Source: JACPDI01 sp035463475 (GTDB lineage Bacteria > Acidobacteriota > Vicinamibacteria > Vicinamibacterales > 2-12-FULL-66-21). Taken from it: a stretch of DNA of 64,000 nt. The notes beneath the pieces are model-generated. The model saw nothing but the letters and a program-made list of their open reading frames with translations. It made no database searches and had not been told where the DNA came from. Of the stretch, positions 1 to 7,530 are shown one piece after another. The stretch covers positions 1 through 64,000 of the forward strand of contig DATHTE010000103.1 in assembly GCA_035463475.1 (NCBI GenBank), written 5' to 3'. The position numbers were made by a program, and so were the translations under genes. How positions within the stretch are numbered: position 1 is the stretch's first letter; each line of letters starts with the position of its first letter.

Positions 1-350
1 GTCGCGAAGTCGCCTGGGCAGGCACCTGTCAGTTGGAGTTTGCTGGCGGTGGCGGCGACCAGCCGGAACAGCGCTGCGTGTGCGCGCGGCCTCTCCGGCT
101 CCACGCCGACCGTCCGCAGGAACATACCGCTGCGCTGCCGCCCCTCGACAATGCCTTCCGATTCGAGCGCGCGATACAGCTCGAGGGTGGTGGTCGGTGA
201 CACGCCCAGGTCCTCGGCGAGACCTCGAACGGAGGGCAGGCGATCCCCTGATCCGATCTTCCCAAGATAGAAGCGCGCCCGAAGCTGCGCGGCAAACAGG
301 CCGATTCCGTTTCGGTGGGCGCACAACGCCCTCTCAACCGCTTCTGGCAT
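1..350 (-). CDS. GntR-family transcriptional regulator, N-terminal part (cut by window edge)
   Basis: Reading from the ATG at 350, the protein opens with a winged helix-turn-helix of the GntR type. It shows the hallmark series GSGDRLPSVRGLAEDLGVS followed by TTTLELYRALESEGIVEGR, then a GMFLR wing strand. Only about 116 residues lie inside the window, so the effector domain is not visible. A MocR/PdxR-like aminotransferase domain or a short YtrA-like tail are both possible. The gene is divergent from the XRE-cupin regulator at 469, and the roughly 120 bp between them would carry both promoters. The DNA-binding assignment is firm; the ligand is unknown. Confidence 0.75.
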   Translation of the reverse strand, partial: MPEAVERALCAHRNGIGLFAAQLRARFYLGKIGSGDRLPSVRGLAEDLGVSPTTTLELYRALESEGIVEGRQRSGMFLRTVGVEPERPRAHAALFRLVAATASKLQLTGACPGDFA

Positions 351-468
351 GTGGCTGTCCTCGGGGGGGTGCGGCCATAGTGGGGTCACGTTCGCCGATT
401 TGTCAAGACAAACTCGTTATTCTTGAAACTCGACCGGATGACGTCGGTTTCCCAAACGTGGGGGATCA

Positions 469-1794
469 GTGGACGCGACCGCCGCCCGCGCATCCGTAAT
501 GGCGCCCGGCCCGGCCGGCATGGACACGCCGAGCGTGGCTTCGCGTATTCGGGCGGCGCGTCTGGCCAGGGGCTGGACCCTCCGCGACCTCGGCGCGAAG
601 GTCGCCGTGTCGATCGCACGCCTGTCTGCGATCGAGAATGCCCGGCAGCCGCTCGATGTCGATCTCCTCGTGGCTCTCGGCCGCGCGCTCGACGTCGGAA
701 TTGATCGACTGCTGCCGTGCGGCCGCGGGCCGAACTTCTGCGTGTCACGGCACAGCGGAGGCCGATACCTGCCGATGCGGCTCGTCAATCACACGGACGA
801 GACGCTGACCGAGTATCACAATCGGCTGCGGCCGCTCGCCGACGCCGTGACTGGGAAGTACATCGAGCCGTTCGACATCGAAGTCTGGCCGGTCGAGGAC
901 GCTCGGATGCGGTTCATCTCGCATCATCACGAGGAGTTCCTGTTCGTGGTCAGCGGCTCGCTGGAATGCCTTGTCAAAGCGCCGGACGAACTCCGGCGCG
1001 AAGAGCTGTCGGCCGGCGACTGCATCCACTTCTGGAGCTACCTGCCGCACTGCATCAGGTCCACGAGCGCCGCCCCGGCGCGCAGCATCCACGTGCTGTG
1101 CTCGCTCGACGAGCCGGCGGACTCCGAGTTGGCCGATGTCAGCACCGGACCAGTGTTTCTGATGGACGGCGTGCATCGCACCCTTTCGCAGGTCGTCGGG
1201 GCGCGCCTGCAGGCCCTTCGACGACGCCGAGGCATGCAGGTGGCGGAGCTCGCCAGGCTGATCGGGGTGAACGCGCGCAGGGTGGTCGCGATCGAACGGG
1301 GCCAAAAGCCGGTCTCGGTCGACCTGCTACTCGAGATCTGCCACCGCCTGCGCAAGCCGCTGGAGTACTTCCTGGCGGGCACGCTCGACGTGCGGCCTTA
1401 TTACGAACTCCGCCGCGGCCTCGACCTTCGCCAGGCCGGACCGAGCGCCGGCCAATCGAACTCGCATTGGCCGTGCTGCGGATCGGCGGGGCGAGTGCCG
1501 CTGACCACGCTGCCAGGCCGCCGGATGACGCCGACGTTGTTGCGACTCGACTCGTGCGACGGGCGGCGGCCCCTGCGTCATCCCGGGCAGGAATTTCTGT
1601 ACATCCTGAAAGGCGCTGTGCGCGTCGTCACCCGGCCGGGCAGCCAGGACGAGGTGACGATTCTGTCGGCGGGCGATACATGCTTCCTTGACGCATCCGT
1701 CCCGCACACGTTCCAGCAGACGCAGGTCACCCCGTTCCAGCCCGGATACGCGGAAGTGCTCGCGGTCTCGTGGCGTCCGGAATGGGAGACGTAA
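469..1794 (+). CDS. Tandemly duplicated XRE HTH-cupin transcriptional regulator
   Basis: This 441-residue protein contains two complete copies of the usual XRE-cupin regulator. The first HTH (near residues 24-75, SRIRAARLARGWTLRDLGAK) is followed by a cupin with HHHEEFLFVVSGSLE and SAGDCIHFWSYLPH. A second HTH (near residue 240, VGARLQALRRRRGMQVAELA) is followed by a second cupin (HPGQEFLYILKGAV, SAGDTCFLDASVPH). Ordinary family members are about 180-200 residues with one copy of each domain. The cupins probably bind a small metabolite or metal, which is inference. The GTG at 469 has a G-rich stretch 4 nt upstream; ATGs at 499 and 520 are alternative starts that lose no domain. It is divergent from the GntR gene. 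Confidence 0.75.
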   Translation: MDATAARASVMAPGPAGMDTPSVASRIRAARLARGWTLRDLGAKVAVSIARLSAIENARQPLDVDLLVALGRALDVGIDRLLPCGRGPNFCVSRHSGGRYLPMRLVNHTDETLTEYHNRLRPLADAVTGKYIEPFDIEVWPVEDARMRFISHHHEEFLFVVSGSLECLVKAPDELRREELSAGDCIHFWSYLPHCIRSTSAAPARSIHVLCSLDEPADSELADVSTGPVFLMDGVHRTLSQVVGARLQALRRRRGMQVAELARLIGVNARRVVAIERGQKPVSVDLLLEICHRLRKPLEYFLAGTLDVRPYYELRRGLDLRQAGPSAGQSNSHWPCCGSAGRVPLTTLPGRRMTPTLLRLDSCDGRRPLRHPGQEFLYILKGAVRVVTRPGSQDEVTILSAGDTCFLDASVPHTFQQTQVTPFQPGYAEVLAVSWRPEWET

Positions 1795-1803
1795 AGGTGA
1801 CGA

Positions 1804-3639
1804 TCAGCCTTCCTGGTACAGGCCTTCGATCACAGCACGCCACGTGTCCTCCACCGTGCGGCGGCGGACCTTCATCGTCGGCGTCAGCTCGCCGGTCGAG
1901 ATGCCGAACTCGCGCGGCAGCAACGCGATCTTTTTGATCTTCTCGAACTGCGCGAGGCCGCGGTTGAGGCCGTCAACGAGCTCCTGGTAGAGCGCGACGA
2001 CATCCGGGCGCCCGACCAGCGTTTCGCGATCCTCGTCGGCGTGTCGCCCGAGGTCCTTGAGCCTGCGCTCCAGGGCGGCGAAGTCGGGGACGATCAACAG
2101 CGCGGGATACCGGCGGCGCTCGCCGATCAGCACGCACTCGGCGACGAGCGGGTGCTCCTTCATCCGCGTCTCGATCGGCTGCGGCGCGAGCTTCTTGCCT
2201 CCGGAGGTCACGATCAGGTCCTTCTTGCGATCGGTGATTCGCAGGAAGCCGTCGGCGTCGAGCTCGCCGATGTCCCCGGTGTGAAACCAGCCGTCCGGAT
2301 CGAGCACGGCGCGCGTCGCCTCCGGCTTGTTGTAGTAGCCCGTCATGATGTTCGGGCCGCGCGCGAGGATCTCGCCGTCGTCGGCAATCCTGATCTCGAC
2401 CTCGGGGATCGCGGGCCCCACCGTGCCGAACCTCGGCGCGGCGAGCGGATTCACCGTCAGCACGGGCGCGGTCTCCGTCAACCCGTATCCCTCGACGATG
2501 GGGATGCCGATCGCGTAGAAGAACTCTCCCACCTGCGGCGCGAGCGGCGCGCTGCCCGACACCAGATACTTGAGGCGCCCCCCCATTCGTGCGCGCACCT
2601 GCGAGTAGACGAGCCGCTCGGCGATGGCGTCGAGAACGCCGCGCGGCGGCGGGGCGCGCCGGGCCCTCAGCGCCCGCGCCCGGCGCTCCCCCAGCTGTTT
2701 CGCCCACAGGAACAGCCGGCGTTTGATCGCGGGCTGCTCGGCAACCCCCTCCAGCACGCGCGACTGGAACTTCTCGAAGACGCGGGGAACGCCGGTCATC
2801 AGCGTGGGGCGCGCGAGACGCAGGTCGCGGGCGAGGGTATCCACCCCCTCGGCGTACGCGATTGACACCCCCTGTGACAGACAGATGTACGCCACGGTGC
2901 GCTCGAAAGCGTGGCTGAGCGGAAGGAACGACAGCCCGATATCCGCGGGCGACATCGGCAGGACATGGTGGCAGCTGCGCACATTCGCGATGATGTTGCG
3001 GTGCGTGAGCATCACCCCTTTGGGTTCGCCGGTCGTACCCGAGGTGTAGATGATCGTCGCCAGGTCGCCGGGGTCGATCGTCCGCGCCCGCTCCTTGAAC
3101 TCCCTCGCTGCGCCCCACTCCGCCACCAGCCGCGCGTGCCCGCGCGCCGCGACCTCTTCGATGCCGAGCATCGACCCTCCGGTCTGGTCGTGCGGCTCGA
3201 ACAGGATGATGACTTCGAGCGCCGGGAGCGCGTGGCGGACCTGCTGCAGCTTCGCGGCCTGGTCCCGCGAGGAGACGAACGCGTAGCGCGCGCCGGAGTC
3301 CTGCGCGAGGTACTGCGCCTGGACCGCGGAGAGCGTGGGATAGATCGGAACGCTGACGCCCCCCGCCGTGAGAATCGCGAGGTCAGCGACGATCCACTCC
3401 GGGCGCGTCTCCGACATGATCACCACGCGCTCGCCGCGCTGGAGGCCCATCGCGGCGAGCCCGAGGCTCAGGTCGCGGACGCGATCGAAGAACTCGGCCG
3501 TCGAGAGCCAGTCGATTCCCCCCTCGCGGCAGCGGCCGATCAGGGCCGGCCGGGGGAACCGGCCGGCCACGTGGAACGGCAGGTCCGCCAGCGTGGCGAG
3601 CTGCGGCGCGGGTTCGGAGAGGACTGCGGCCTCGGTCAT
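1804..3639 (-). CDS. Long-chain acyl-CoA synthetase (AMP-binding, FadD/FAA type)
   Basis: This 611-residue protein is an ANL-superfamily adenylating enzyme that would couple fatty acids to CoA with ATP. The P-loop-like motif IIYTSGTTGEPKGVMLTH lies near residues 195-213. The A5 region reads GYGLTETAPVLTVNPL, the adenylate-binding DGWFHTGDIGELD is present, and ITDRKKDLIVTSGGKKLAPQ carries the hinge and the start of the C-terminal lid. The C-terminal insertion and the overall length fit the long-chain (AMP-dependent synthetase and ligase, FAA1-like) group rather than the shorter FadD group. It stands alone on the minus strand, and nothing nearby points to a special substrate. Confidence 0.85.
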   Translation of the reverse strand: MTEAAVLSEPAPQLATLADLPFHVAGRFPRPALIGRCREGGIDWLSTAEFFDRVRDLSLGLAAMGLQRGERVVIMSETRPEWIVADLAILTAGGVSVPIYPTLSAVQAQYLAQDSGARYAFVSSRDQAAKLQQVRHALPALEVIILFEPHDQTGGSMLGIEEVAARGHARLVAEWGAAREFKERARTIDPGDLATIIYTSGTTGEPKGVMLTHRNIIANVRSCHHVLPMSPADIGLSFLPLSHAFERTVAYICLSQGVSIAYAEGVDTLARDLRLARPTLMTGVPRVFEKFQSRVLEGVAEQPAIKRRLFLWAKQLGERRARALRARRAPPPRGVLDAIAERLVYSQVRARMGGRLKYLVSGSAPLAPQVGEFFYAIGIPIVEGYGLTETAPVLTVNPLAAPRFGTVGPAIPEVEIRIADDGEILARGPNIMTGYYNKPEATRAVLDPDGWFHTGDIGELDADGFLRITDRKKDLIVTSGGKKLAPQPIETRMKEHPLVAECVLIGERRRYPALLIVPDFAALERRLKDLGRHADEDRETLVGRPDVVALYQELVDGLNRGLAQFEKIKKIALLPREFGISTGELTPTMKVRRRTVEDTWRAVIEGLYQEG

Positions 3640-3707
3640 CGCGGCGCTAAGCTACCATTTCCTTGGTGCTCCTGGAGAGCTTCGTGGTTGTCCATTCACA
3701 AGGCGCT

Positions 3708-4691
3708 CTAATAGCCAGCCTCCTTATCCACCACGTTGAGCAGCGGCTCTCCGCGATCGAACCGCCGCAGGTTCTCGGCGAACAGGCCGACGGCGATGTC
3801 CCAGTAGTCGGCGCGGAGGCTGGATGTGTGCGGCGTGATGACGACGTTCGGGAGGTCCCACAGCGCGCTTTGCGGGTCCAGCGGCTCGTGTTCGACCACG
3901 TCGAGCGCGGCCGCGCGGATCGCCCGCCGTTGCAGCGCGTCAATCAAGTCGGCTTCCTTCACCAGCTTACCGCGCCCGACGTTTACGAGGATCGCCTCGC
4001 GCTTCATCCGCGCGAGCTCCGCGGCGCCGAACATCCCGCGCGTCTCGGCCGTGAGAGGCGCCGCGAGCACGACGATGTCCCAGTGCGGCAGCCGCTCGTG
4101 GAGGTCCGCCGGCGCGAACACCGCCGCGGCCCCGTCGGGCACGCCGAGCGCGGGGCGGCGGCGGATGGCTTCGACGCGGGCGCCGAGCGCGGTCAGCAGC
4201 CGCCCTACCGCCGTGCCGATCGCTCCCGGGCCGACCACGCCGGCGACCGACCCGCGCACGAGGCGGCACGGCTCCCCCGACGTCATCGCATCGTGCCCCC
4301 AGCGGTGCGCCGCCTGGTGCGCGAACGCTTCAGGGAACTTCCGGAAGATCGCGATGATCATGCCGATCACATGTTCCGCCATGGCCTCGGCGTGCGTGCC
4401 GCGCGAGTTGGTCACCACGATCGGGCGCGCCTTCATCTCCGGAAACAGCAGGCTGCCGACGCCGGCCGCGGGGCTGTGGATCCAGTTCAGCCGCCGCGCC
4501 GAGGCCAGCGCCGCGCGATCGATGAGCGACGAGAACGCGATGTCTGCGTCCGCCGCGAGCATCACGGTCTCCGCCGCGTCATGCGCCTGCACGAACTCAT
4601 GGTGCGGAAATTCGCGGCGCAGCCTCTCGACGTACGCGTCCGGGATGTTCCAGGTGAGGATGTCGCTGTAGATCGCCAGCAGGATTCGCAA
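3708..4691 (-). CDS. D-2-hydroxyacid dehydrogenase (NAD-binding)
   Basis: A 327-residue member of the D-isomer-specific 2-hydroxyacid dehydrogenase family, which interconverts 2-oxoacids and D-2-hydroxyacids with NAD(P)H. The Rossmann fingerprint is GVVGPGAIGTAVGRLL. The catalytic Arg lies in ILVNVGRGKLV, and the Glu and His lie in LDVVEHEPLDPQSALW and NVVITPHTSS, so the catalytic triad is complete. The N-terminal substrate domain is typical in length. It resembles the glyoxylate/hydroxypyruvate or phosphoglycerate dehydrogenase-like branch; the substrate cannot be fixed from sequence. The gene ends 68 bp downstream of the acyl-CoA synthetase start and may share its transcript. Confidence 0.8.
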   Translation of the reverse strand: MRILLAIYSDILTWNIPDAYVERLRREFPHHEFVQAHDAAETVMLAADADIAFSSLIDRAALASARRLNWIHSPAAGVGSLLFPEMKARPIVVTNSRGTHAEAMAEHVIGMIIAIFRKFPEAFAHQAAHRWGHDAMTSGEPCRLVRGSVAGVVGPGAIGTAVGRLLTALGARVEAIRRRPALGVPDGAAAVFAPADLHERLPHWDIVVLAAPLTAETRGMFGAAELARMKREAILVNVGRGKLVKEADLIDALQRRAIRAAALDVVEHEPLDPQSALWDLPNVVITPHTSSLRADYWDIAVGLFAENLRRFDRGEPLLNVVDKEAGY

Positions 4692-4695
4692 TCGT

Positions 4696-4720
4696 CAAAT
4701 CACCAAATCACCAAATCACT
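4696..4720. repeat. Short tandem repeat of an 8-mer (caaatcac) in a gene junction
   Basis: Three consecutive near-identical copies of caaatcac fill the 24-bp gap between the end of moaC and the start of the hydroxyacid dehydrogenase. It belongs to the set of worn tandem repeats found at several gene ends in this window. Confidence 0.6.
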
Positions 4721-5192
4721 TCGCCCTATACTCCCCCGACCGGCCGCCCCGCTTCTCGACGACGCGAATGGCGCCAATCTTCATCCCCCGGTCGATCGCC
4801 TTCAGCATGTCGTAGACGGTCAGCGCGGCGACGGCAACCGCCGTCAGCGCCTCCATCTCGACCCCGGTCCGGGCCGCGGTGCTCACCCGCGCTTCGATGT
4901 CGTACCCCGTCGAGGTGGCCGTGAGATCGACCGACACGTGCGTCAGCGGCAGCGGGTGGCACAGCGGGATCAGCTCGTGCGTCCGCTTCGCGGCCATGAT
5001 CCCGGCAATCCGCGCCGCCTGGAGCGGATCCCCCTTGGCCACGGCCCCGCTGCGGATCGCGCGGCGGGCGGCGGCGGACATCGCGATCGCGCCGCGCGCG
5101 ACGGCTTCTCGCGCCGTCACGGGCTTCTCGCCCACGTCCACCATCTTCACGCGGCCGCGTCGATCGACGTGCGTCAGCGCGCGCTTACTCAT
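4716..5192 (-). CDS. moaC: Cyclic pyranopterin monophosphate synthase MoaC
   Basis: MoaC converts the MoaA product (3',8-cH2GTP) into cyclic pyranopterin monophosphate in molybdenum cofactor synthesis. The 158-residue length is standard for the family. The conserved segments are all present: THVDRRGRVKMVDVGEK at the N terminus, GIMAAKRTHELIPLCHPL in the middle, the TGVEMEALTAVAVAALTVYDM helix region, and MKIGAIRVVEKRGGRSG at the C terminus, whose lysines belong to the active site. The start overlaps the stop of rex by 8 bp, so the two are probably one transcript. No other mo-cofactor gene is in the window. Confidence 0.93.
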   Translation of the reverse strand: MSKRALTHVDRRGRVKMVDVGEKPVTAREAVARGAIAMSAAARRAIRSGAVAKGDPLQAARIAGIMAAKRTHELIPLCHPLPLTHVSVDLTATSTGYDIEARVSTAARTGVEMEALTAVAVAALTVYDMLKAIDRGMKIGAIRVVEKRGGRSGEYRAK

Positions 5193-5907
5193 CTGCCCTC
5201 GCGAGGTGAAACGACAGGCTTTCGAGCGACACCGTCAGGTCCACGCTCTTCAGCTTCACGGAGCGCGGCACCCTGAGCGCCCCTGCGGAGAAATTCAGGA
5301 TCGCCCGGACACCCGCGGCGACCACCGAGTCCACGACCTCCTGCGCGGCGTCGGCGGGCACCGCGACCACGGCGATGCTGACACGTTCGCGCCGCACCAG
5401 GGGCTTCAGTTGCCCGATGTCGAAGATCGGCACGCCGGTCCGCGACCGGCGGCCGATCTTGTCGCCGTTCGTGTCGAACAGGGCGACGACCTGGAACCCG
5501 TCGTCGCGAAAGCCGGCGTAGTCGGCGAGCGCGAGGCCGAGATTCCCCGCGCCCATGATCGCGACGCGCATCGCGCGGTCGAGACCCAGGATCTTATGGA
5601 GGTGCGTGCGCAGCGCCCTGACCTGGTAGCCGACGCCGCGCGTCCCGAACTCGCCGAAGTGCGCCAGGTCCTTGCGAATCTGCGCCGCGTTCAGGTCGAA
5701 CCGTTCGGCCAGCGCGCGCGACGAGATGCTGCGGACGCCAGCCGCCTCGAGCGCGGTGAGGCAGCGGAGGTACACCGAGAGGCGGTTGGTGGTCAACTCG
5801 GAGATCGGCTCTGTCGAGGCGCGTGCGGGCCTGACGACGCCGCCGGCGCCGCGCGGCTGATCCGTGGCGACGGCAGCGCCGCGCAACAACGGGTTCCGCG
5901 GCTTCAC
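5185..5907 (-). CDS. rex: Redox-sensing transcriptional repressor Rex
   Basis: Rex binds DNA as a dimer and is released by NADH, so it links transcription to the NADH/NAD+ ratio. The 240-residue protein has an N-terminal winged helix (RALAERFDLNAAQIRKDLAHF, GTRGVGYQV) and a Rossmann domain with IMGAGNLGLALADYAGF. These are followed by VALFDTNGDKIGRRSR and the C-terminal domain-swap helix. The predicted start is a GTG at 5907, with a Pro/Ala-rich leader before the HTH. The gene lies upstream of moaC on the same strand and is divergent from pepD at 5983. The short 75-bp gap must carry the promoter. Confidence 0.93.
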   Translation of the reverse strand: MKPRNPLLRGAAVATDQPRGAGGVVRPARASTEPISELTTNRLSVYLRCLTALEAAGVRSISSRALAERFDLNAAQIRKDLAHFGEFGTRGVGYQVRALRTHLHKILGLDRAMRVAIMGAGNLGLALADYAGFRDDGFQVVALFDTNGDKIGRRSRTGVPIFDIGQLKPLVRRERVSIAVVAVPADAAQEVVDSVVAAGVRAILNFSAGALRVPRSVKLKSVDLTVSLESLSFHLARADE

Positions 5908-5982
5908 AAGCGCTCGATTCTAACAAAGGAACGCCGTGATACAGTGATTTCCACCGCTATTCATGCGCAAGGAGCGTTTCCT

Positions 5983-7437
5983 ATGCCCGATGCGATCGAA
6001 GGACTGACCCCGCCGCTGGTGTGGAAGTATTTCGCGGCGTTCTCGAAGATCCCCCGCTGCTCGAAGCACGAGGAGCGCGCCGCTCAGTTCGTCGTGGATA
6101 CCGCCAAGAAGCTCGGTCTCGCCGTCAAGCAGGACCGCGCCGGCAACGTCGTGGTCAGGAAGCCGGCCTCCGCTGGCCGCGAGCGCGTCAAGAGCCTGTG
6201 CCTGCAGGGACACCTCGACATGGTTTGCGAGAAGAACGCCGGCACCGCTCACGACTTCAGCAAGGACCCGATTCGGCTGGTGCGGAAGGGCAACATGCTG
6301 ATGGCCGACGGCACGACGCTCGGGGCCGACAATGGCATCGCCGTCGCGACGAACCTCGCGATCATGGAGGACAAGGGGCTCCAGCACGGGCCGCTCGAGT
6401 TCCTGTTCACGATCGACGAAGAGACCGGCCTGACCGGCGCCAATCACCTGGAGCCCGGCTTCCTCGAGAGCAGGACGCTCATGAACCTCGATTCGGAGGA
6501 GGAAGGGGCGCTGTACGTCGGCTGTGCGGGCGGCAAGGACACGACCGCCACCTGGACGATCGAAACCGAGGCCGCGCCGTCCGGCACGGTGCCGCTGGAG
6601 ATCCGCGTCAGCGGATTGAGGGGCGGACACTCGGGGCTCGAGATCGACAAGGGGCGCGGCAACGCGCTGAAGATCCTGAACCGGGCGCTCATCGTGCTCG
6701 GCGATCTGGGCGCGCGGCTGTCGAGCATCAACGGCGGCAACAAGCGCAACGCCATCCCGCGCGAGGCGCAGGCGCTGGTGTTCGTGCCGAAAGCGAAGCT
6801 CCAGCCGGCGCGGAAGCTCATGGCCGAGTGGAATGACGTCGTGCGCGCCGAGCTGAAGACCGTGGAGCCGGACCTGCAGCTGACGGCGGCGGACGTGAAG
6901 GGGCGCCGCGCTCCGGTAATGAAGAAGAAGTACCAGAAGCAGATCACGAGCGTGATCAGCGCGCTCCCGCACGGCGTCATCAAGATGAGCGCGGAAATTT
7001 CCTGGCTCGTCGAGACCTCCACCAACGTGGCGGTCATCACCACGGCCGGCAAGAAGGTCACCCTCGCCACCAGCCAGCGCAGCTCCGTGGCGTCCGAGAT
7101 CCGCGAGATCGCGCAGACGGTCCGGACGATCATGGAGATGGGAGGCGCCGAGGTCACGCAGGGAGACGGCTATCCGGGCTGGAAGCCGAACATGGACTCG
7201 CCGATCCTCAAGCTCGCAGTGAAGACCTACGAACAGCTGTACAGCAAGACGCCGGCGACGAAGGCGGTGCACGCCGGGCTGGAGTGCGGGATCATCGGGG
7301 AGAAGTACCCCGGGATGGACATGGTCTCGTTCGGCCCGACGCTCGAAGGGGTCCACTCCCCCGACGAGAAGATCCACATCGACACGGTGCCGAAGTTCTG
7401 GAGCTTCCTGACGGCGATTCTGAAGAATGTGAATTGA
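5983..7437 (+). CDS. pepD: Aminoacyl-histidine dipeptidase (M20C, PepD-like)
   Basis: A 484-residue cytosolic metallopeptidase of the M20C group, which cleaves Xaa-His and other dipeptides. Metal-ligand motifs are visible: LQGHLDMVCEKN, TTLGADNGIAVA, FTIDEETGLTGANHL, MNLDSEEEGALYVGCAGG and, near the C terminus, HAGLECGIIGEKYPGMDMVS. The RGGHSGLEIDKGRGNA lid-domain motif is also typical. The start at 5983 was chosen because AAGGAGCG lies just upstream and the protein begins directly with the family's N-terminal region; the reading frame is open further upstream but that part is antisense to rex. The gene stands alone and ends in a repeat-rich hairpin facing the OPT transporter. Confidence 0.93.
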   Translation: MPDAIEGLTPPLVWKYFAAFSKIPRCSKHEERAAQFVVDTAKKLGLAVKQDRAGNVVVRKPASAGRERVKSLCLQGHLDMVCEKNAGTAHDFSKDPIRLVRKGNMLMADGTTLGADNGIAVATNLAIMEDKGLQHGPLEFLFTIDEETGLTGANHLEPGFLESRTLMNLDSEEEGALYVGCAGGKDTTATWTIETEAAPSGTVPLEIRVSGLRGGHSGLEIDKGRGNALKILNRALIVLGDLGARLSSINGGNKRNAIPREAQALVFVPKAKLQPARKLMAEWNDVVRAELKTVEPDLQLTAADVKGRRAPVMKKKYQKQITSVISALPHGVIKMSAEISWLVETSTNVAVITTAGKKVTLATSQRSSVASEIREIAQTVRTIMEMGGAEVTQGDGYPGWKPNMDSPILKLAVKTYEQLYSKTPATKAVHAGLECGIIGEKYPGMDMVSFGPTLEGVHSPDEKIHIDTVPKFWSFLTAILKNVN

Positions 7438-7439
7438 TC

Positions 7440-7521
7440 AGGAGGTAGGAGGTAGGAGGTAGGAGGTGGCGGCCCTGGCCCCCGAGGAGAGGTATTCCGC
7501 CTCCTGTCTCCTACCTCCTAT
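7440..7521. repeat. AGGAGGT tandem repeat with distal inverted copy between convergent genes
   Basis: About four copies of aggaggt follow the pepD stop, and the reverse complement (ctcctacctcct) sits about 50 bp downstream. The two could fold into a long hairpin. The position between convergent genes suggests a bidirectional transcription stop, although no clean T-run is present. Confidence 0.6.
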
Positions 7522-7530
7522 GTTCTGCTC

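Noticed and set aside
3663..5276. Plus-strand open frame of 537 residues opposite the dehydrogenase and moaC
   Set aside because: Antisense shadow: no family motif, and it passes through the intergenic 8-mer repeat.
4879..5982. Plus-strand open frame upstream of pepD that would lengthen the protein by 368 residues
   Set aside because: It is antisense to moaC and rex, which have clear families; the text is Arg/His-rich and the ribosome-binding site lies before the ATG at 5983.
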